From assembly GCA_900199655.1 (NCBI GenBank), contig FZRE01000022.1, positions 1 through 58,556 of the forward strand: a stretch of DNA of 58,556 bases. Reading direction: 5' to 3'. Origin of the DNA: Prevotellaceae bacterium KH2P17. GTDB taxonomy: Bacteria > Bacteroidota > Bacteroidia > Bacteroidales > Bacteroidaceae. Below the pieces are notes generated by a model that was not told the origin of the DNA, searched no databases, and saw nothing but the letters and a program-made list of their open reading frames with translations. Positions 24,101 through 32,022 of the stretch are shown here, piece after piece; position 1 is the first letter of the stretch, and each line of letters begins with the position of its first letter. The position numbers were made by a program, and so were the translations under genes.

Positions 24101-25153
24101 TTATCTGATTACACCCTGCGGGTATTGCATCGTGATGCAGTGGATGGAGCCGTGCTGACGGATGATGGTGCGGGCATCTACGCCGTAGATTTCGTATCCG
24201 TCGAAGGCCTGCGCCACGCGCGAGAGCGCCAGCTCGTCGGTCTGCGGCTGGCCGTAGGTGGGCACGATGACGGCCCCGTTGATGACCAAAAAGTTGGCAT
24301 AAGTGGCCGGCAGACGGTCTTCGCCGTTGTAGATAGGTGCCGGCATGGGCAGTTCCAGCAGCCTGTAGGGGCGCCCCTCCATTGTTCGCAGCCGCTGCAC
24401 CTGCTCTTTCAGCAGCCCGAAGTCCTCATACTGCTCGTCGGCCGGGTCGTTGCAGGCCATATATAATAAGGTGTCGGCCGGCGCGGGGCGCACGATGGTG
24501 TCTATGTGGCCGTCGGTATCGTCGCCTGCAAGGTTGCCGTGGTCGAGCCACACCACGCGTTCGGCGCCCAGTTCGCTCTTGAGCCGCCGTTCAATCTCGT
24601 CCTTGCAGAGCGGCTGGTTGCGGTGGGGAGCCAGCAAGCACTGCGAGGTCGTGAAGATTGTTCCCTTGCCGTCGCTCTCGATGGAGCCGCCTTCGAGCAC
24701 AAAGTCGCCCGCATCCTTCAGCCTTGCATCAAACACTCCCTGCCCGTAGAGGCAGGCAGTGATGGCGTTGTCGAGCCTGGAAGGGAACTTCTCTCCCCAT
24801 CCGTTGAAGCGGAAGTCGAGCAGAACAGGCCCGTCGCCGCCCACGAGCGTGATGGCTGCATGGTCGCGCGCCCACGTGTCGTTGCTCCTGCATTGGCAAA
24901 TGACGATGCGCTCCATTTGTGCCGCGTCGAGCCTTTCGCGCAGCAGGTTGTCCACAGCCTGCGGTTCGGGTGTGGCGATGAGCACCTTCTCATGGCGCGA
25001 GATGATGCCGGCCAGTTCAACATACGTGCGGGTGATGGCGTCCAGGCAGGGCGCCCAGTCGGTCTGTCGGTGGGGCCAGGTTAGCTGAACGCCGCTCTGC
25101 GGATACCACTCCGCCGGCATCATGGGCCTGTTGTTAGCTGAATGAGGGGTCAT
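24101..25153 (-). CDS. aguA: agmatine deiminase AguA
   Basis: A 350-residue enzyme converting agmatine to N-carbamoylputrescine. MMPAEWYPQSGVQLTWPHRQ, CRSNDTWARDHAAI, LVLEGG-type FVLEGGSIESDGKG and DTDGHIDTIVRPA are the guanidino-group-modifying fold motifs; the catalytic Cys is C339 in GSIHCITM near the end. The ORF is open 36 codons further, but the ATG at 25153 fits the promoter 20 nt upstream and the family start. First gene of aguA-aguB. Confidence 0.95.
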   Translation of the reverse strand: MTPHSANNRPMMPAEWYPQSGVQLTWPHRQTDWAPCLDAITRTYVELAGIISRHEKVLIATPEPQAVDNLLRERLDAAQMERIVICQCRSNDTWARDHAAITLVGGDGPVLLDFRFNGWGEKFPSRLDNAITACLYGQGVFDARLKDAGDFVLEGGSIESDGKGTIFTTSQCLLAPHRNQPLCKDEIERRLKSELGAERVVWLDHGNLAGDDTDGHIDTIVRPAPADTLLYMACNDPADEQYEDFGLLKEQVQRLRTMEGRPYRLLELPMPAPIYNGEDRLPATYANFLVINGAVIVPTYGQPQTDELALSRVAQAFDGYEIYGVDARTIIRQHGSIHCITMQYPQGVIR

Positions 25154-25171
25154 AGAAACGTTGTCAGACTG

Positions 25172-25203
25172 CAAAGATAGCGAATGTTTTTCATGCCGGC
25201 AAA
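25172..25203 (-). promoter_or_regulatory. aguAB promoter
   Basis: On the minus strand TTTG (25200-25203), 20 nt, TATCTTTG (25172-25179): an exact Bacteroidetes promoter ending 18 nt before the aguA start. It supports the shorter aguA start at 25153. Confidence 0.8.
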
Positions 25204-25341
25204 TGTTGGAAACACAAAAAACGACTGGTCCCGTGCAGCCCTGCGAGGCTGTGCCGCCCAAGGTGCCGGCCGGCGAAATGCACCACCCGCTGACTTTGGC
25301 GGAGGCAGGCGCGTAACTTGCTGTGTATCAGTGCGCTTGCT

Positions 25342-25420
25342 GAAGCTATCCTTCAAGCGCCTTGAAGGATAGCTTCAACGGCCTTGGATGTGTGCTTCAA
25401 GGGGCTTGAAGGATAGCTTC
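25342..25420. repeat. 22-bp-period intergenic repeat, array 3, with 16-bp palindrome
   Basis: Units start at 25361, 25383 and 25405 (22 bp apart). The first is joined to an inverted unit, so GAAGCTATCCTTCAAG (25342-25357), 3 nt, CTTGAAGGATAGCTTC (25361-25376) is a perfect 16-bp inverted repeat. It sits in the spacer upstream of aguA; 25204-25341 and 25421-25565 show nothing else. Confidence 0.85.
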
Positions 25421-25565
25421 GGCAACGTGCTTTTGTAAAAGTGGCAAGTGCAGAGGTGGTTTGCGGCCGGAACCGGGCAGGCTGTTAGCCGCCGTACAGC
25501 TTACCCGCCACGGCGCCGGACGGGCGTTTAGCGCCGCGGGAAGGCAGCTCCGGGCGGGCAGGAGT

Positions 25566-26387
25566 TTAGTTGCCGGTCTTGGAGTAGTTCCAGCGCAGCT
25601 TCCCGTTCTTTACGTTCAGTATAAGTTTGGAGTCCGAACAGCCTACATAGGCGAATGACAATACATCGTCGCCCGCCACGAGGTGCAGGTTGTGATTGGT
25701 CGTTGAGAGCACGTCGCCGGCCGGGTAAGTGGCCGAAGGCAGCAGGTTGTACTTGCCCGTAGCTTCGTTGTAGGAACCCATGCGGTAGCCCTTGAAGGTG
25801 TTGTCGGTGCCGAATTGCAGTGCGAAAACGGCCTTGGCGTCAAGCTCCCTGGCATCCCTGATGTCCACTTTCTGCCCGTTCGGGTCGGTTCCCGTTATGC
25901 TGTCCAGCTGCCAGGTGCCTGCCAGGCCTTCGATGTCTTTCACTTCTTTGCACCTTACGAGCTGCCATGTAAGGGTTGTTCCGTTGTCTGTATGCGTACA
26001 GAGCATTGTTTCACGGCTTATGCTCTTGATGTGCAAGGGCAGCGTAAGCCCGTTGCCGATGACTTGCAGGCTGCTGTCGGCCAGGACGAAGTTCCCTTTT
26101 TTCAGCTTGTCTGCTCTCTGCAGCTGCGTTGCTTCCATCCGATAGCCTTTGAAAGTCATGTCGCCTTTGAACGTAAAGATGTGGGCATCCATGTCTTCAA
26201 AGTCTGTTATCGTAAACTGACTGTGGTTTTGGTCGTAGCCGATTTTGTTGGTCAGAAGCCATGTTCCTGCGAGGTTCTGCACGTTAACGGCCTGTCTGTC
26301 GCCGTCATTGTCCTCGTTTTCGCTGCTGCATGAGCCGAAGACGCAGGCCGAAAGCAATGCAGCGAGTAGGCATAAATACTTTTTCAT
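25566..26387 (-). CDS. lipoprotein with two lipocalin-like repeats
   Basis: A 273-residue secreted lipoprotein from the ATG at 26387 (MKKYLCLLAALLSACVFGSC, lipobox Cys about 20). Two similar domains follow, each opening LAGTW: VQNLAGTWLLTNKIGYDQNH, and IEGLAGTWQLDSITGTDPNG about 120 residues on. Each carries a TFKGYRM motif (MTFKGYRMEA, TFKGYRMGSY), so the protein arose by internal duplication. The LAGTW opening recalls lipocalin-like and META-type outer-surface domains. Ligand unknown. It is a single-gene unit. Confidence 0.75.
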   Translation of the reverse strand: MKKYLCLLAALLSACVFGSCSSENEDNDGDRQAVNVQNLAGTWLLTNKIGYDQNHSQFTITDFEDMDAHIFTFKGDMTFKGYRMEATQLQRADKLKKGNFVLADSSLQVIGNGLTLPLHIKSISRETMLCTHTDNGTTLTWQLVRCKEVKDIEGLAGTWQLDSITGTDPNGQKVDIRDARELDAKAVFALQFGTDNTFKGYRMGSYNEATGKYNLLPSATYPAGDVLSTTNHNLHLVAGDDVLSFAYVGCSDSKLILNVKNGKLRWNYSKTGN

Positions 26388-26707
26388 TCCTTTTGTATGA
26401 TTAGCGTTCAATTCTTGCTTTTAGGTTCCGGCCCCCCACTAAGAGGTGAGAGACCGCTTGCTTTGATGTGGGAAACTGCGGTACCGGCAGCATCTGTCGG
26501 CAAAGATATGGCTTATTCAGACATAAAGATAAGCCTTCTTCTTTTTTTATTGTTTGTTAACAAGCCCTGTGTAGCCGACCTTTTGGATGAGCGGAGGTAT
26601 GGCCGGCAATTCCCGGACAGCAACGTTTATGTCACGTTTTCTTCCTTTTCTATGTAGTGGTCAGTAAGAAATGTCGCGTAAGCAGCTGCTTATTTTCCTG
26701 CTGTTTA

Positions 26708-26848
26708 TCATCCCCTCCTCCGCCTCCCCTTTCCAAGGGGAGGATACCAGTTACCCTTTCCACTATTATTATTTATACAGTGAGCTGGCAACAAAGTGTA
26801 GGCGCCAGCGTATCCTCCCCTTAGAAAGGGGAGGTTAGGAGGGGATGA
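26708..26848. repeat. large imperfect inverted repeat of CCTCCCCTT type
   Basis: A 37-bp arm (26708-26744) and a 36-bp arm (26813-26848) are near-perfect reverse complements, both built on TCATCCCCTCCT and CCTCCCCTTT, separated by about 68 bp. A partial third copy is at about 26884-26912. It looks like a small non-autonomous element or a nested hairpin. The spacer 26388-27055 holds no supported gene. Confidence 0.7.
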
Positions 26849-27055
26849 TGAGTCCTGCTTCTTTGCTCATAGCTGCCAACAGGTCATCTTCTCCTCCGCC
26901 TCCCCTTAAAAAGAAGATGGTACCGGATGGTCTTGTAATTTGCTGCTTGCTGCGAACCGCCGCCATGAGCCATTGAAGGCAGGCGACAGCTTGTGCCTTA
27001 TCACGGTCAATAAACCTTATATTTGAGCAGAAACTCCATTATTCTTTCTTTTTAT

Positions 27056-27086
27056 TTTGTATTCCGCACAAGTTCCATTATCTTTG
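27056..27086 (+). promoter_or_regulatory. promoter of the ABC pair
   Basis: TTTG (27056-27059), 19 nt, TATCTTTG (27079-27086), ending 16 nt before the ATG at 27103. Confidence 0.75.
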
Positions 27087-27102
27087 CTGAAAAGAATGAC
27101 TT

Positions 27103-27726
27103 ATGCTTGAATTGAAGGATGTTTGCCTCAATCTCGGAGGGCGGAAGCTCGCAGACAAACTCTCGACAGGTGTGAACGCCGGCGAAACTCTTGGCATTAT
27201 AGGCCCTGCGGGCAGCGGCAAGACGGCCCTGCTGCGTGCCATCATGGGGCTGCAACCCGTGGAGAGCGGCTATATATCGGTTGATGGAGAGCTCGTTACG
27301 GCAGGCTCTGCGGGCTACTTCAGGCAGATGATGGCCTACGTTCCGCAAAATCTGGTGCTGCCATACGACAAGGTGGCAGAGATGGTGAACGACCTGATAG
27401 GCCTGAAAACCAACCGTACATCGGGCTACACGCAGGCCCTGCTGCTCCGTGAGTGGGAGCACCTGGGCATAGACAAGGCCGTGCTGGAGGACTCCTTTAC
27501 CGAGGTGGGCGAGGCGCAGCTGCGACTCATCCTGCTCACCGTGCTGCAGCTGCTGGGCAAGCAGATATTCCTCGTAGACACGCCCGCGGCCGGCTACGAC
27601 CTGGAAATAACCCTCGACTACCTGCGCGGGATAGCCCGCAGGGGCTGCGCCGTGGTCATCATGGCCCGCTACGACCGCTACGCAGAGTTCTTTGACAATC
27701 GTATAAACTTATCAACTGAAGAATAA
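27103..27726 (+). CDS. ABC transporter ATP-binding protein, degenerate (FetA-like position)
   Basis: A 207-residue ABC ATPase. Walker A is intact (GPAGSGKT, 34-41) and there is a Q-loop (AYVPQNLVLP). The rest has decayed: the signature LSGGQ is replaced by FTEVGEAQ (132-139), Walker B ends VDTP (D159-T160) so the catalytic Glu is missing, and the switch His is absent (VVIMARYDRY). It may bind ATP without normal hydrolysis, or act as a regulatory partner. It is joined to the permease by a 1-nt overlap (A of TAATG), like FetA-FetB pairs. Distance from MlaF/FetA is hard to judge by eye. Confidence 0.8.
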   Translation: MLELKDVCLNLGGRKLADKLSTGVNAGETLGIIGPAGSGKTALLRAIMGLQPVESGYISVDGELVTAGSAGYFRQMMAYVPQNLVLPYDKVAEMVNDLIGLKTNRTSGYTQALLLREWEHLGIDKAVLEDSFTEVGEAQLRLILLTVLQLLGKQIFLVDTPAAGYDLEITLDYLRGIARRGCAVVIMARYDRYAEFFDNRINLSTEE

Positions 27727-28505
27727 TGGAAATCTCGATAGTAGGTATCGTGCTGGGATTGCTGCTGCTGGTGGTGCCCGTTTACCTGGTTTACAAGTTC
27801 CGCCTCGGCCTTTTGGACCAGACGCTGGTAGCCGTTGTCAAGCAGATAGCGTTTCTCAGCGTGCTTGGTGTGTGCCTTTATTATGTTTACAAGTTTGACA
27901 GCGTGCTGCTCAACATCGCCTTCGTAATCCTGATGGCAGTGGGCAGCGGCGTGCTCACGGCCCGCAGAGGGCGCATCAGGCAGGCCCGCTTCGTGGTTCC
28001 CGTAGTGGTGGGAGTGCTGCTCTCGGCACTGGTGGTGGGGCTGTACTTCCTGTTCTTCGTCATGGGAGCAAAGAATCCGTTCAGCGCGAGGTTTCTTATC
28101 CCGGTGCTGGGACTGCTCATGGGCTGCATGATAGAGGTGAACGCAAAGGCGCTGAGCACGTACTACATGGGCCTGGCCTACCACCACCAGCTCTACGATT
28201 ACCTCACCGGCAACGGTGCGAGCCATGAAGAAGCGGTGCGGTACTTTGTCCGCAAGGCGCTCGGCAGGTCGTTTACGCCGTCGCTCTCACGTATGGCATA
28301 CGTCCTGGTAGGCACCACCCCCGTTATGCTTTGGGCCCTGCTGCTGGCCGGAGTGGGCGTGGTGACGGCCGTGGAGCTGCAGATAATGGTCACGATAGCC
28401 TGCTTCAGTGCCAGCGTGTTGTCGCTGGCGGTGACGCTGCTCGTAGCCCGTCGCTATTCGTTCGATGAGTACAGCCGGCTGACAAGCCCCAAGCCGATAG
28501 GTTGA
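27726..28505 (+). CDS. FetB/UPF0014-family ABC permease
   Basis: A 259-residue membrane protein with about seven hydrophobic segments (ISIVGIVLGLLLLVVPVYLV at the N-terminus; VVPVVVGVLLSALVVGLYFL; LWALLLAGVGVVTAVELQIM). LIPVLGLLMGCMIEVNAKAL and FTPSLSRMAYVLVGTTPVML fit the UPF0014/FetB family, whose E. coli member exports iron or gives peroxide resistance. Here it pairs with an ATPase that lacks key catalytic residues. Iron export is inferred from the family only. Confidence 0.8.
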   Translation: MEISIVGIVLGLLLLVVPVYLVYKFRLGLLDQTLVAVVKQIAFLSVLGVCLYYVYKFDSVLLNIAFVILMAVGSGVLTARRGRIRQARFVVPVVVGVLLSALVVGLYFLFFVMGAKNPFSARFLIPVLGLLMGCMIEVNAKALSTYYMGLAYHHQLYDYLTGNGASHEEAVRYFVRKALGRSFTPSLSRMAYVLVGTTPVMLWALLLAGVGVVTAVELQIMVTIACFSASVLSLAVTLLVARRYSFDEYSRLTSPKPIG

Positions 28506-28534
28506 TATAAGTCAACCCCGTTGACGTAGGTCAA
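28502..28534. promoter_or_regulatory. two tandem Crp/Fnr-type boxes
   Basis: TTGATATAAGTCAA (28502-28515) and TTGACGTAGGTCAA (28521-28534) are both TTGAY-N4-GTCAA, 19 bp apart start to start, i.e. on nearly the same helix face. This spacing and symmetry match Fnr/DNR-class sites. The first overlaps the FetB-like stop codon. The boxes lie about 100 and 80 bp upstream of the predicted start of the small gene at 28719. Which regulator binds is unknown. Confidence 0.5.
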
Positions 28535-28595
28535 AAAATGCGCCGTTTTGAGCATTTTTTAGCCTCTCGATGCCCGCCTTTTGACCGGCGGGCAT
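28533..28595 (+). terminator. two hairpins after the FetB-like gene
   Basis: AAAAAATGC/GCATTTTTT (28533-28541, 28552-28560) is a 9-bp hairpin ending in T6. It is followed by ATGCCCGCC/GGCGGGCAT (28570-28578, 28587-28595), a 9-bp GC-rich hairpin. Together they should end the ABC-pair transcript and insulate the downstream promoter. Confidence 0.7.
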
Positions 28596-28603
28596 TAATT
28601 TTG
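28596..28603 (+). promoter_or_regulatory. -7 element of the small gene
   Basis: TAATTTTG matches TAnnTTTG; the nearest upstream TTTG is only 12 nt away, so the -33 is poor. That is consistent with a promoter needing an activator at the Crp/Fnr-like boxes. It predicts a 5' leader of about 110 nt for the ORF at 28719. Confidence 0.45.
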
Positions 28604-28718
28604 CAGTGTCTTCAATAAAATCGCTTCAAATCGAAACACAGGTAAAAAGATTGCAAGGAAGGGTGTGAAGAGGCACCCCGCTAAGTGTAAACACCAAACA
28701 AAAAGGAAAGGAAAAAAG

Positions 28719-28826
28719 ATGTTACGGACTATGGTAAGAAAGATTGTGGATAACAAGAAGATACGACACTATCTGATTGACGCTATGCAAATGTACAACT
28801 TCGGGCGGGTTTCACTGCCCATGTAA
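28719..28826 (+). CDS. 35-aa small basic protein with own promoter and terminator
   Basis: MLRTMVRKIVDNKKIRHYLI is followed by a 15-residue tail ending GRVSLPM. The ATG has a strong ribosome site (AGGAAAGGA) about 9 nt upstream. It is bounded by an upstream terminator pair and a downstream perfect hairpin plus T-run, so it forms a monocistronic unit of about 270 nt. The peptide is basic and helical at the N-terminus, without an export signal. No known family. It could be a regulatory microprotein, or the transcript could act as an sRNA with a dual function. Confidence 0.55.
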   Translation: MLRTMVRKIVDNKKIRHYLIDAMQMYNFGRVSLPM

Positions 28827-28843
28827 AGTAGGTAAATATAAGG

Positions 28844-28883
28844 AAGCCGGACTAAATTCATCATGAATTTGGCCCGGCTTTTT
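28844..28883 (+). terminator. strong Rho-independent terminator
   Basis: The outer stem AAGCCGG/CCGGCTT (28844-28850, 28874-28880) encloses a second stem AAATTCA/TGAATTT and is followed by T5. It closes the transcript of the small gene. Confidence 0.85.
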
Positions 28884-28903
28884 CGTGTTCACGCTTTTTT
28901 GTG

Positions 28904-28911
28904 TATCTTTG
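28904..28911 (+). promoter_or_regulatory. -7 element of the nuclease gene
   Basis: TATCTTTG, 66 nt before the ATG at 28977. The -33 region is poor. Confidence 0.55.
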
Positions 28912-28976
28912 CGGGCGTATAGCCGAACTCAAGCGGCACGGCCAGACAACAAAGCGTAAAACTTAAACAGCAGTAT

Positions 28977-29849
28977 ATGAAGAAATTATTTTTAGGCGTC
29001 TGCGCAGCCGTATGGATGCTCACGGCCTGCAGCGGCAGCACGCTGAAGGGCAACAATGCCGACAGCACGATTGTGGCATCGGGCCTGATGGCCACCGAAC
29101 CGGCCCTGCCCGCCGGCCATACCAGCAGCCAGAGCGTTGCGGAGTATGAGATTCCGGCCCGGCTCAAGGACCGCCCCGAGCAGATACTCAGGCGCAGGGG
29201 CTACACCGTATCGTACAACAAAGATACCCGGACACCCAACTGGGTGGCCTGGCACCTTACCAAAAGCCACACCTACGGCAACCATCAGCGCAACCGCGAC
29301 ATGTTTAACGAAGACGAGACCGTAGCCCGGCCGCGCGCAACTGACGACGATTACTACAACTCACGCTACGACCGGGGCCACATGTGCCCAGCAGGAGACA
29401 ACAAATGGGACGCCCAGGCCATGCGCGAAACGTTTCTGCTGACCAACATCTGCCCGCAAAACCACAACCTGAACAAGTACGAGTGGAACGACATTGAGAT
29501 ACTCTGCCGGTCGTGGGCACGGCAGTACGGAGCGGTCGACGTGGTTTGCGGCCCCGTGTACTACCGCGGCGAGGCCCCGCGTACCATAGGCCGTAACAAG
29601 GTGCGCGTGCCCGATGCCTTCTTCAAGGTGGTGCTCTGCCGCAACAGCGGCGCCAAGGCCATGGGCTTCGTGTACAAGAACACGGGCAAGAAACAGAACG
29701 TGTACGACTGTGTGCGCAGCGTAGACGAGATAGAAAAGCTAACGGGCATAGACTTCTTCCCGGTGCTGCAGGACGACGTGGAGGCAGAGGTGGAGGGCCA
29801 GTCGGAGCTCAAGGAGTGGAACCCCTCATATCCCACGCGGTACAAATAA
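28977..29849 (+). CDS. secreted DNA/RNA non-specific endonuclease (NUC1), lipoprotein
   Basis: A 290-residue nuclease with a lipoprotein signal (FLGVCAAVWMLTAC, Cys18) and the beta-beta-alpha-metal active site YDRGHMCPAGD, with catalytic His135. NICPQNHNLNKYEWNDIE supplies the metal-binding Asn and following helix. Serratia-type nucleases of this family degrade both DNA and RNA; a surface-anchored form could serve nucleotide scavenging or extracellular-DNA removal. It is monocistronic, between a terminator and repeat array 4. Confidence 0.9.
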   Translation: MKKLFLGVCAAVWMLTACSGSTLKGNNADSTIVASGLMATEPALPAGHTSSQSVAEYEIPARLKDRPEQILRRRGYTVSYNKDTRTPNWVAWHLTKSHTYGNHQRNRDMFNEDETVARPRATDDDYYNSRYDRGHMCPAGDNKWDAQAMRETFLLTNICPQNHNLNKYEWNDIEILCRSWARQYGAVDVVCGPVYYRGEAPRTIGRNKVRVPDAFFKVVLCRNSGAKAMGFVYKNTGKKQNVYDCVRSVDEIEKLTGIDFFPVLQDDVEAEVEGQSELKEWNPSYPTRYK

Positions 29850-29954
29850 CGGCCCTCGGGCTGGCGGTGGCGATGCTCCCCGAGTGCCGCCATCGTCACC
29901 CGGAGCGCCGCCTGCATACCCCTCTGGGAACCGCCTCTTAGAGGGGCCCGGCCC

Positions 29955-30034
29955 GGAGCTGTCCTTCAAGGCGCCTGAAGGTATCGTTCAAGCCCCTTGA
30001 AGGTGCCCTTCAGGCGCCTTGAAGCATAGCTTCA
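29955..30034. repeat. 22-bp-period intergenic repeat, array 4
   Basis: Units start at 29973, 29995 and 30017 (22 bp apart), preceded by an inverted half unit GAGCTGTCCTTCAA. It sits between the nuclease and the Nif3-like gene. The rest of 29850-30258 shows a small CCCCTCT/AGAGGGG hairpin (about 29923-29945) and no gene. Confidence 0.8.
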
Positions 30035-30258
30035 GCTAACCCGCTGCTGCCGAGGGGCTTGGCTGCAGCCGTCAGGCGTTGCCGCAGAGGCACCCCGAAG
30101 GCTGTGCCGGCAGCAGCGCCTCCGTGCGTTCCGGAACCCGGACCGACATAGCGGAGGCCATCGGCCGGCCGGTTGCCGATTTGATTTCCCCGCGCCGGAG
30201 AATTGCTAAAATTAGTAAAAACAATAGGGGAGAGTGAACATATATCCCGTATATTTAC

Positions 30259-30266
30259 TATCTTTG
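30259..30266 (+). promoter_or_regulatory. -7 element of the Nif3-like gene
   Basis: TATCTTTG, 23 nt before the GTG at 30289. This short leader supports the GTG start. Confidence 0.6.
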
Positions 30267-30288
30267 CATCCTAAACGTAATTTTGAGC

Positions 30289-31110
30289 GTGAAAATAAAG
30301 GATGTAGTCAGTGCCCTTGAACGATTCGCGCCTCTGCCTTTGCAGGAAGACTATGACAACGCCGGCCTGCAAATAGGATTGACAGAAGCGGAAATTTCAG
30401 GGGCTTTATTGTGTCTTGACGTAACCGAGCAGATAGTTGACGAGGCCCTGAGCCGAGGGTGCAACCTGATAGTTTCGCACCATCCGCTCATCTTCCGCAA
30501 GCTCAGTCGCGTAACGGGCGAGGACTACGTGCAGCGAACCGTAATGAAGGCCATCAGGAGCAACGTGGCCATCGTATCCATGCACACCAACATGGACAGT
30601 GCGCGAGGCGGCGTGAACTACAAGATAGCCGAGAAAATGGGGCTCTCCGGCCTGCGCTTCTTTGGCGAGACGCAGCTCGTGAACAACGGAGAGACCGACG
30701 CCGAGGGCAACCCTGTTGGTGTAGAAGGCGGCCAGGGCGTAACGGGAGAGCTGCAACAAGCCATGGCGGCCGACGACTTTGTGCGCATGCTCAAGCACAC
30801 CTTCGGCCTTGAGTGCGTGATGTGCAACCAGCTGCTGCGCCGCCCCATCAGGCGCGTGGCCGTTTGCGGCGGTGCCGGGGCGTTCCTGCTGGGCGATGCC
30901 ATCAGCGCCGGAGCCGACGCCTTCGTTACGGGCGAGATGCACTACCACGACTACTTCGGCCACGAACAGCAGATTCAGATTGCCGTTATCGGGCATTACG
31001 AGAGCGAACAATTTACGAACGAAATATTTAAATCAATCATCGAGGAACGGTGTCCCGGCGTGGCGTGTCATCTCGCCCAGACCAACACCAATCCCATCAT
31101 TTACTTATAG
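30289..31110 (+). CDS. Nif3-like dinuclear metal-binding protein
   Basis: A 273-residue Nif3/GTP cyclohydrolase I type 2-like protein. The GTG at 30289 gives the family start VKIKDVVSALERFAPLPLQ; a TTG at 30283 is possible. Metal-ligand motifs are NLIVSHHPLIF and SMHTNMDSARGGVNYKIAE in the N-half, and VTGEMHYHDYF and GHYESEQF in the C-half. The family is widespread, forms hexamers and its role is unsettled. It is 3 nt upstream of the zinc-ribbon gene, a pairing common in Bacteroidetes. Confidence 0.9.
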   Translation: MKIKDVVSALERFAPLPLQEDYDNAGLQIGLTEAEISGALLCLDVTEQIVDEALSRGCNLIVSHHPLIFRKLSRVTGEDYVQRTVMKAIRSNVAIVSMHTNMDSARGGVNYKIAEKMGLSGLRFFGETQLVNNGETDAEGNPVGVEGGQGVTGELQQAMAADDFVRMLKHTFGLECVMCNQLLRRPIRRVAVCGGAGAFLLGDAISAGADAFVTGEMHYHDYFGHEQQIQIAVIGHYESEQFTNEIFKSIIEERCPGVACHLAQTNTNPIIYL

Positions 31111-31113
31111 ATT

Positions 31114-31941
31114 ATGGCAAAGAAAGACCCAACAGATTTGTCGGTAGAAGAGAAGCTGAAAACTCTTTATCAGCTACAGACTACCTTGTCGGCTATTGAC
31201 GAGAAGCGTGCCCTGCGCGGCGAGCTTCCGCTTGAGGTTCAGGACCTGGAAGACGAAATTCAGGGACTCACGACGCGTGCGGAGAAGATAGCAAGCGAGA
31301 TTAAGGAGTTCCAGAGTGCGATAGACCAGAAGAAGGGCGAAATAACCACCGCAGAGGCCAGTGTGGCCAAGTACAAGTCGCAGTTGGACGATGTGAAGAA
31401 CAACCGCGAGTACGACACGCTGAGCAAAGAGATAGAGTTCCAGACGCTGGAGATAGAACTCTGCAACAAGAAAATAAAGGAGGCAACCGTCCAAGTGGCC
31501 GAGAAACAGCAGGAACTGGACGAAACGCAGGCGCAAATTGAGGACCGCCGGAGCGACCTGGAGCAGAAACGCAGCGAGCTGGATGCCATCATGCAGGAGA
31601 CGCGTGAGGAGGAGGACAAGCTGAAAGAGAAGGCTAAAGACCTGGAAACGAAGATAGAACCCCGGCTCCTGGGCAGCTTCAAACGCATACGCAAGAGCGC
31701 CCGCAACGGACTGGGCATAGTGACCGTGCAGCGTGACGCCTGCGGCGGCTGCTTCAACAAGATACCGCCGCAGCGCCAGCTCGACATAAAGATGCACAAG
31801 AAGATTGTGGTTTGCGAGTATTGCGGGCGCATCATGATAGACCCGGAACTGGCCGGCATCAAGACCGAGACGGCTGCCGAAGAGAAGCCGAAACGCAAGC
31901 GCGCCATCCGTAAGACGGCAAAGAAAGCTGAGGAAGAATAA
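31114..31941 (+). CDS. coiled-coil protein with C4 zinc ribbon
   Basis: A 275-residue protein. Residues about 10-180 are a long, charged coiled-coil hairpin (LTTRAEKIASEIKEFQSAID; ATVQVAEKQQELDETQAQIE). A C4 zinc ribbon follows, with C210/C213 (DACGGC) and C234/C237 (CEYCGR). It ends with a Lys-rich tail (KRKRAIRKTAKKAEEE). The family (CT398-like) is linked in other bacteria to sigma-factor or secretion-complex binding, but no role is proven. Co-transcribed with the Nif3-like gene and followed by a strong terminator. Confidence 0.88.
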   Translation: MAKKDPTDLSVEEKLKTLYQLQTTLSAIDEKRALRGELPLEVQDLEDEIQGLTTRAEKIASEIKEFQSAIDQKKGEITTAEASVAKYKSQLDDVKNNREYDTLSKEIEFQTLEIELCNKKIKEATVQVAEKQQELDETQAQIEDRRSDLEQKRSELDAIMQETREEEDKLKEKAKDLETKIEPRLLGSFKRIRKSARNGLGIVTVQRDACGGCFNKIPPQRQLDIKMHKKIVVCEYCGRIMIDPELAGIKTETAAEEKPKRKRAIRKTAKKAEEE

Positions 31942-31963
31942 CCTCACCTTTATATATACTGTA

Positions 31964-32003
31964 AGAGGGCAGGCCCAAGTCGCGTTACTTGGGCCTGCCC
32001 TCT
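31964..32003. terminator. bidirectional terminator, perfect 17-bp stem
   Basis: AGAGGGCAGGCCCAAGT and its exact reverse complement ACTTGGGCCTGCCCTCT flank a 6-nt loop. It sits between convergent genes (zinc-ribbon and TerB/DnaJ proteins) and probably ends both transcripts. Confidence 0.9.
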
Positions 32004-32022
32004 TTGGTTTCAGGCGGCGGGG

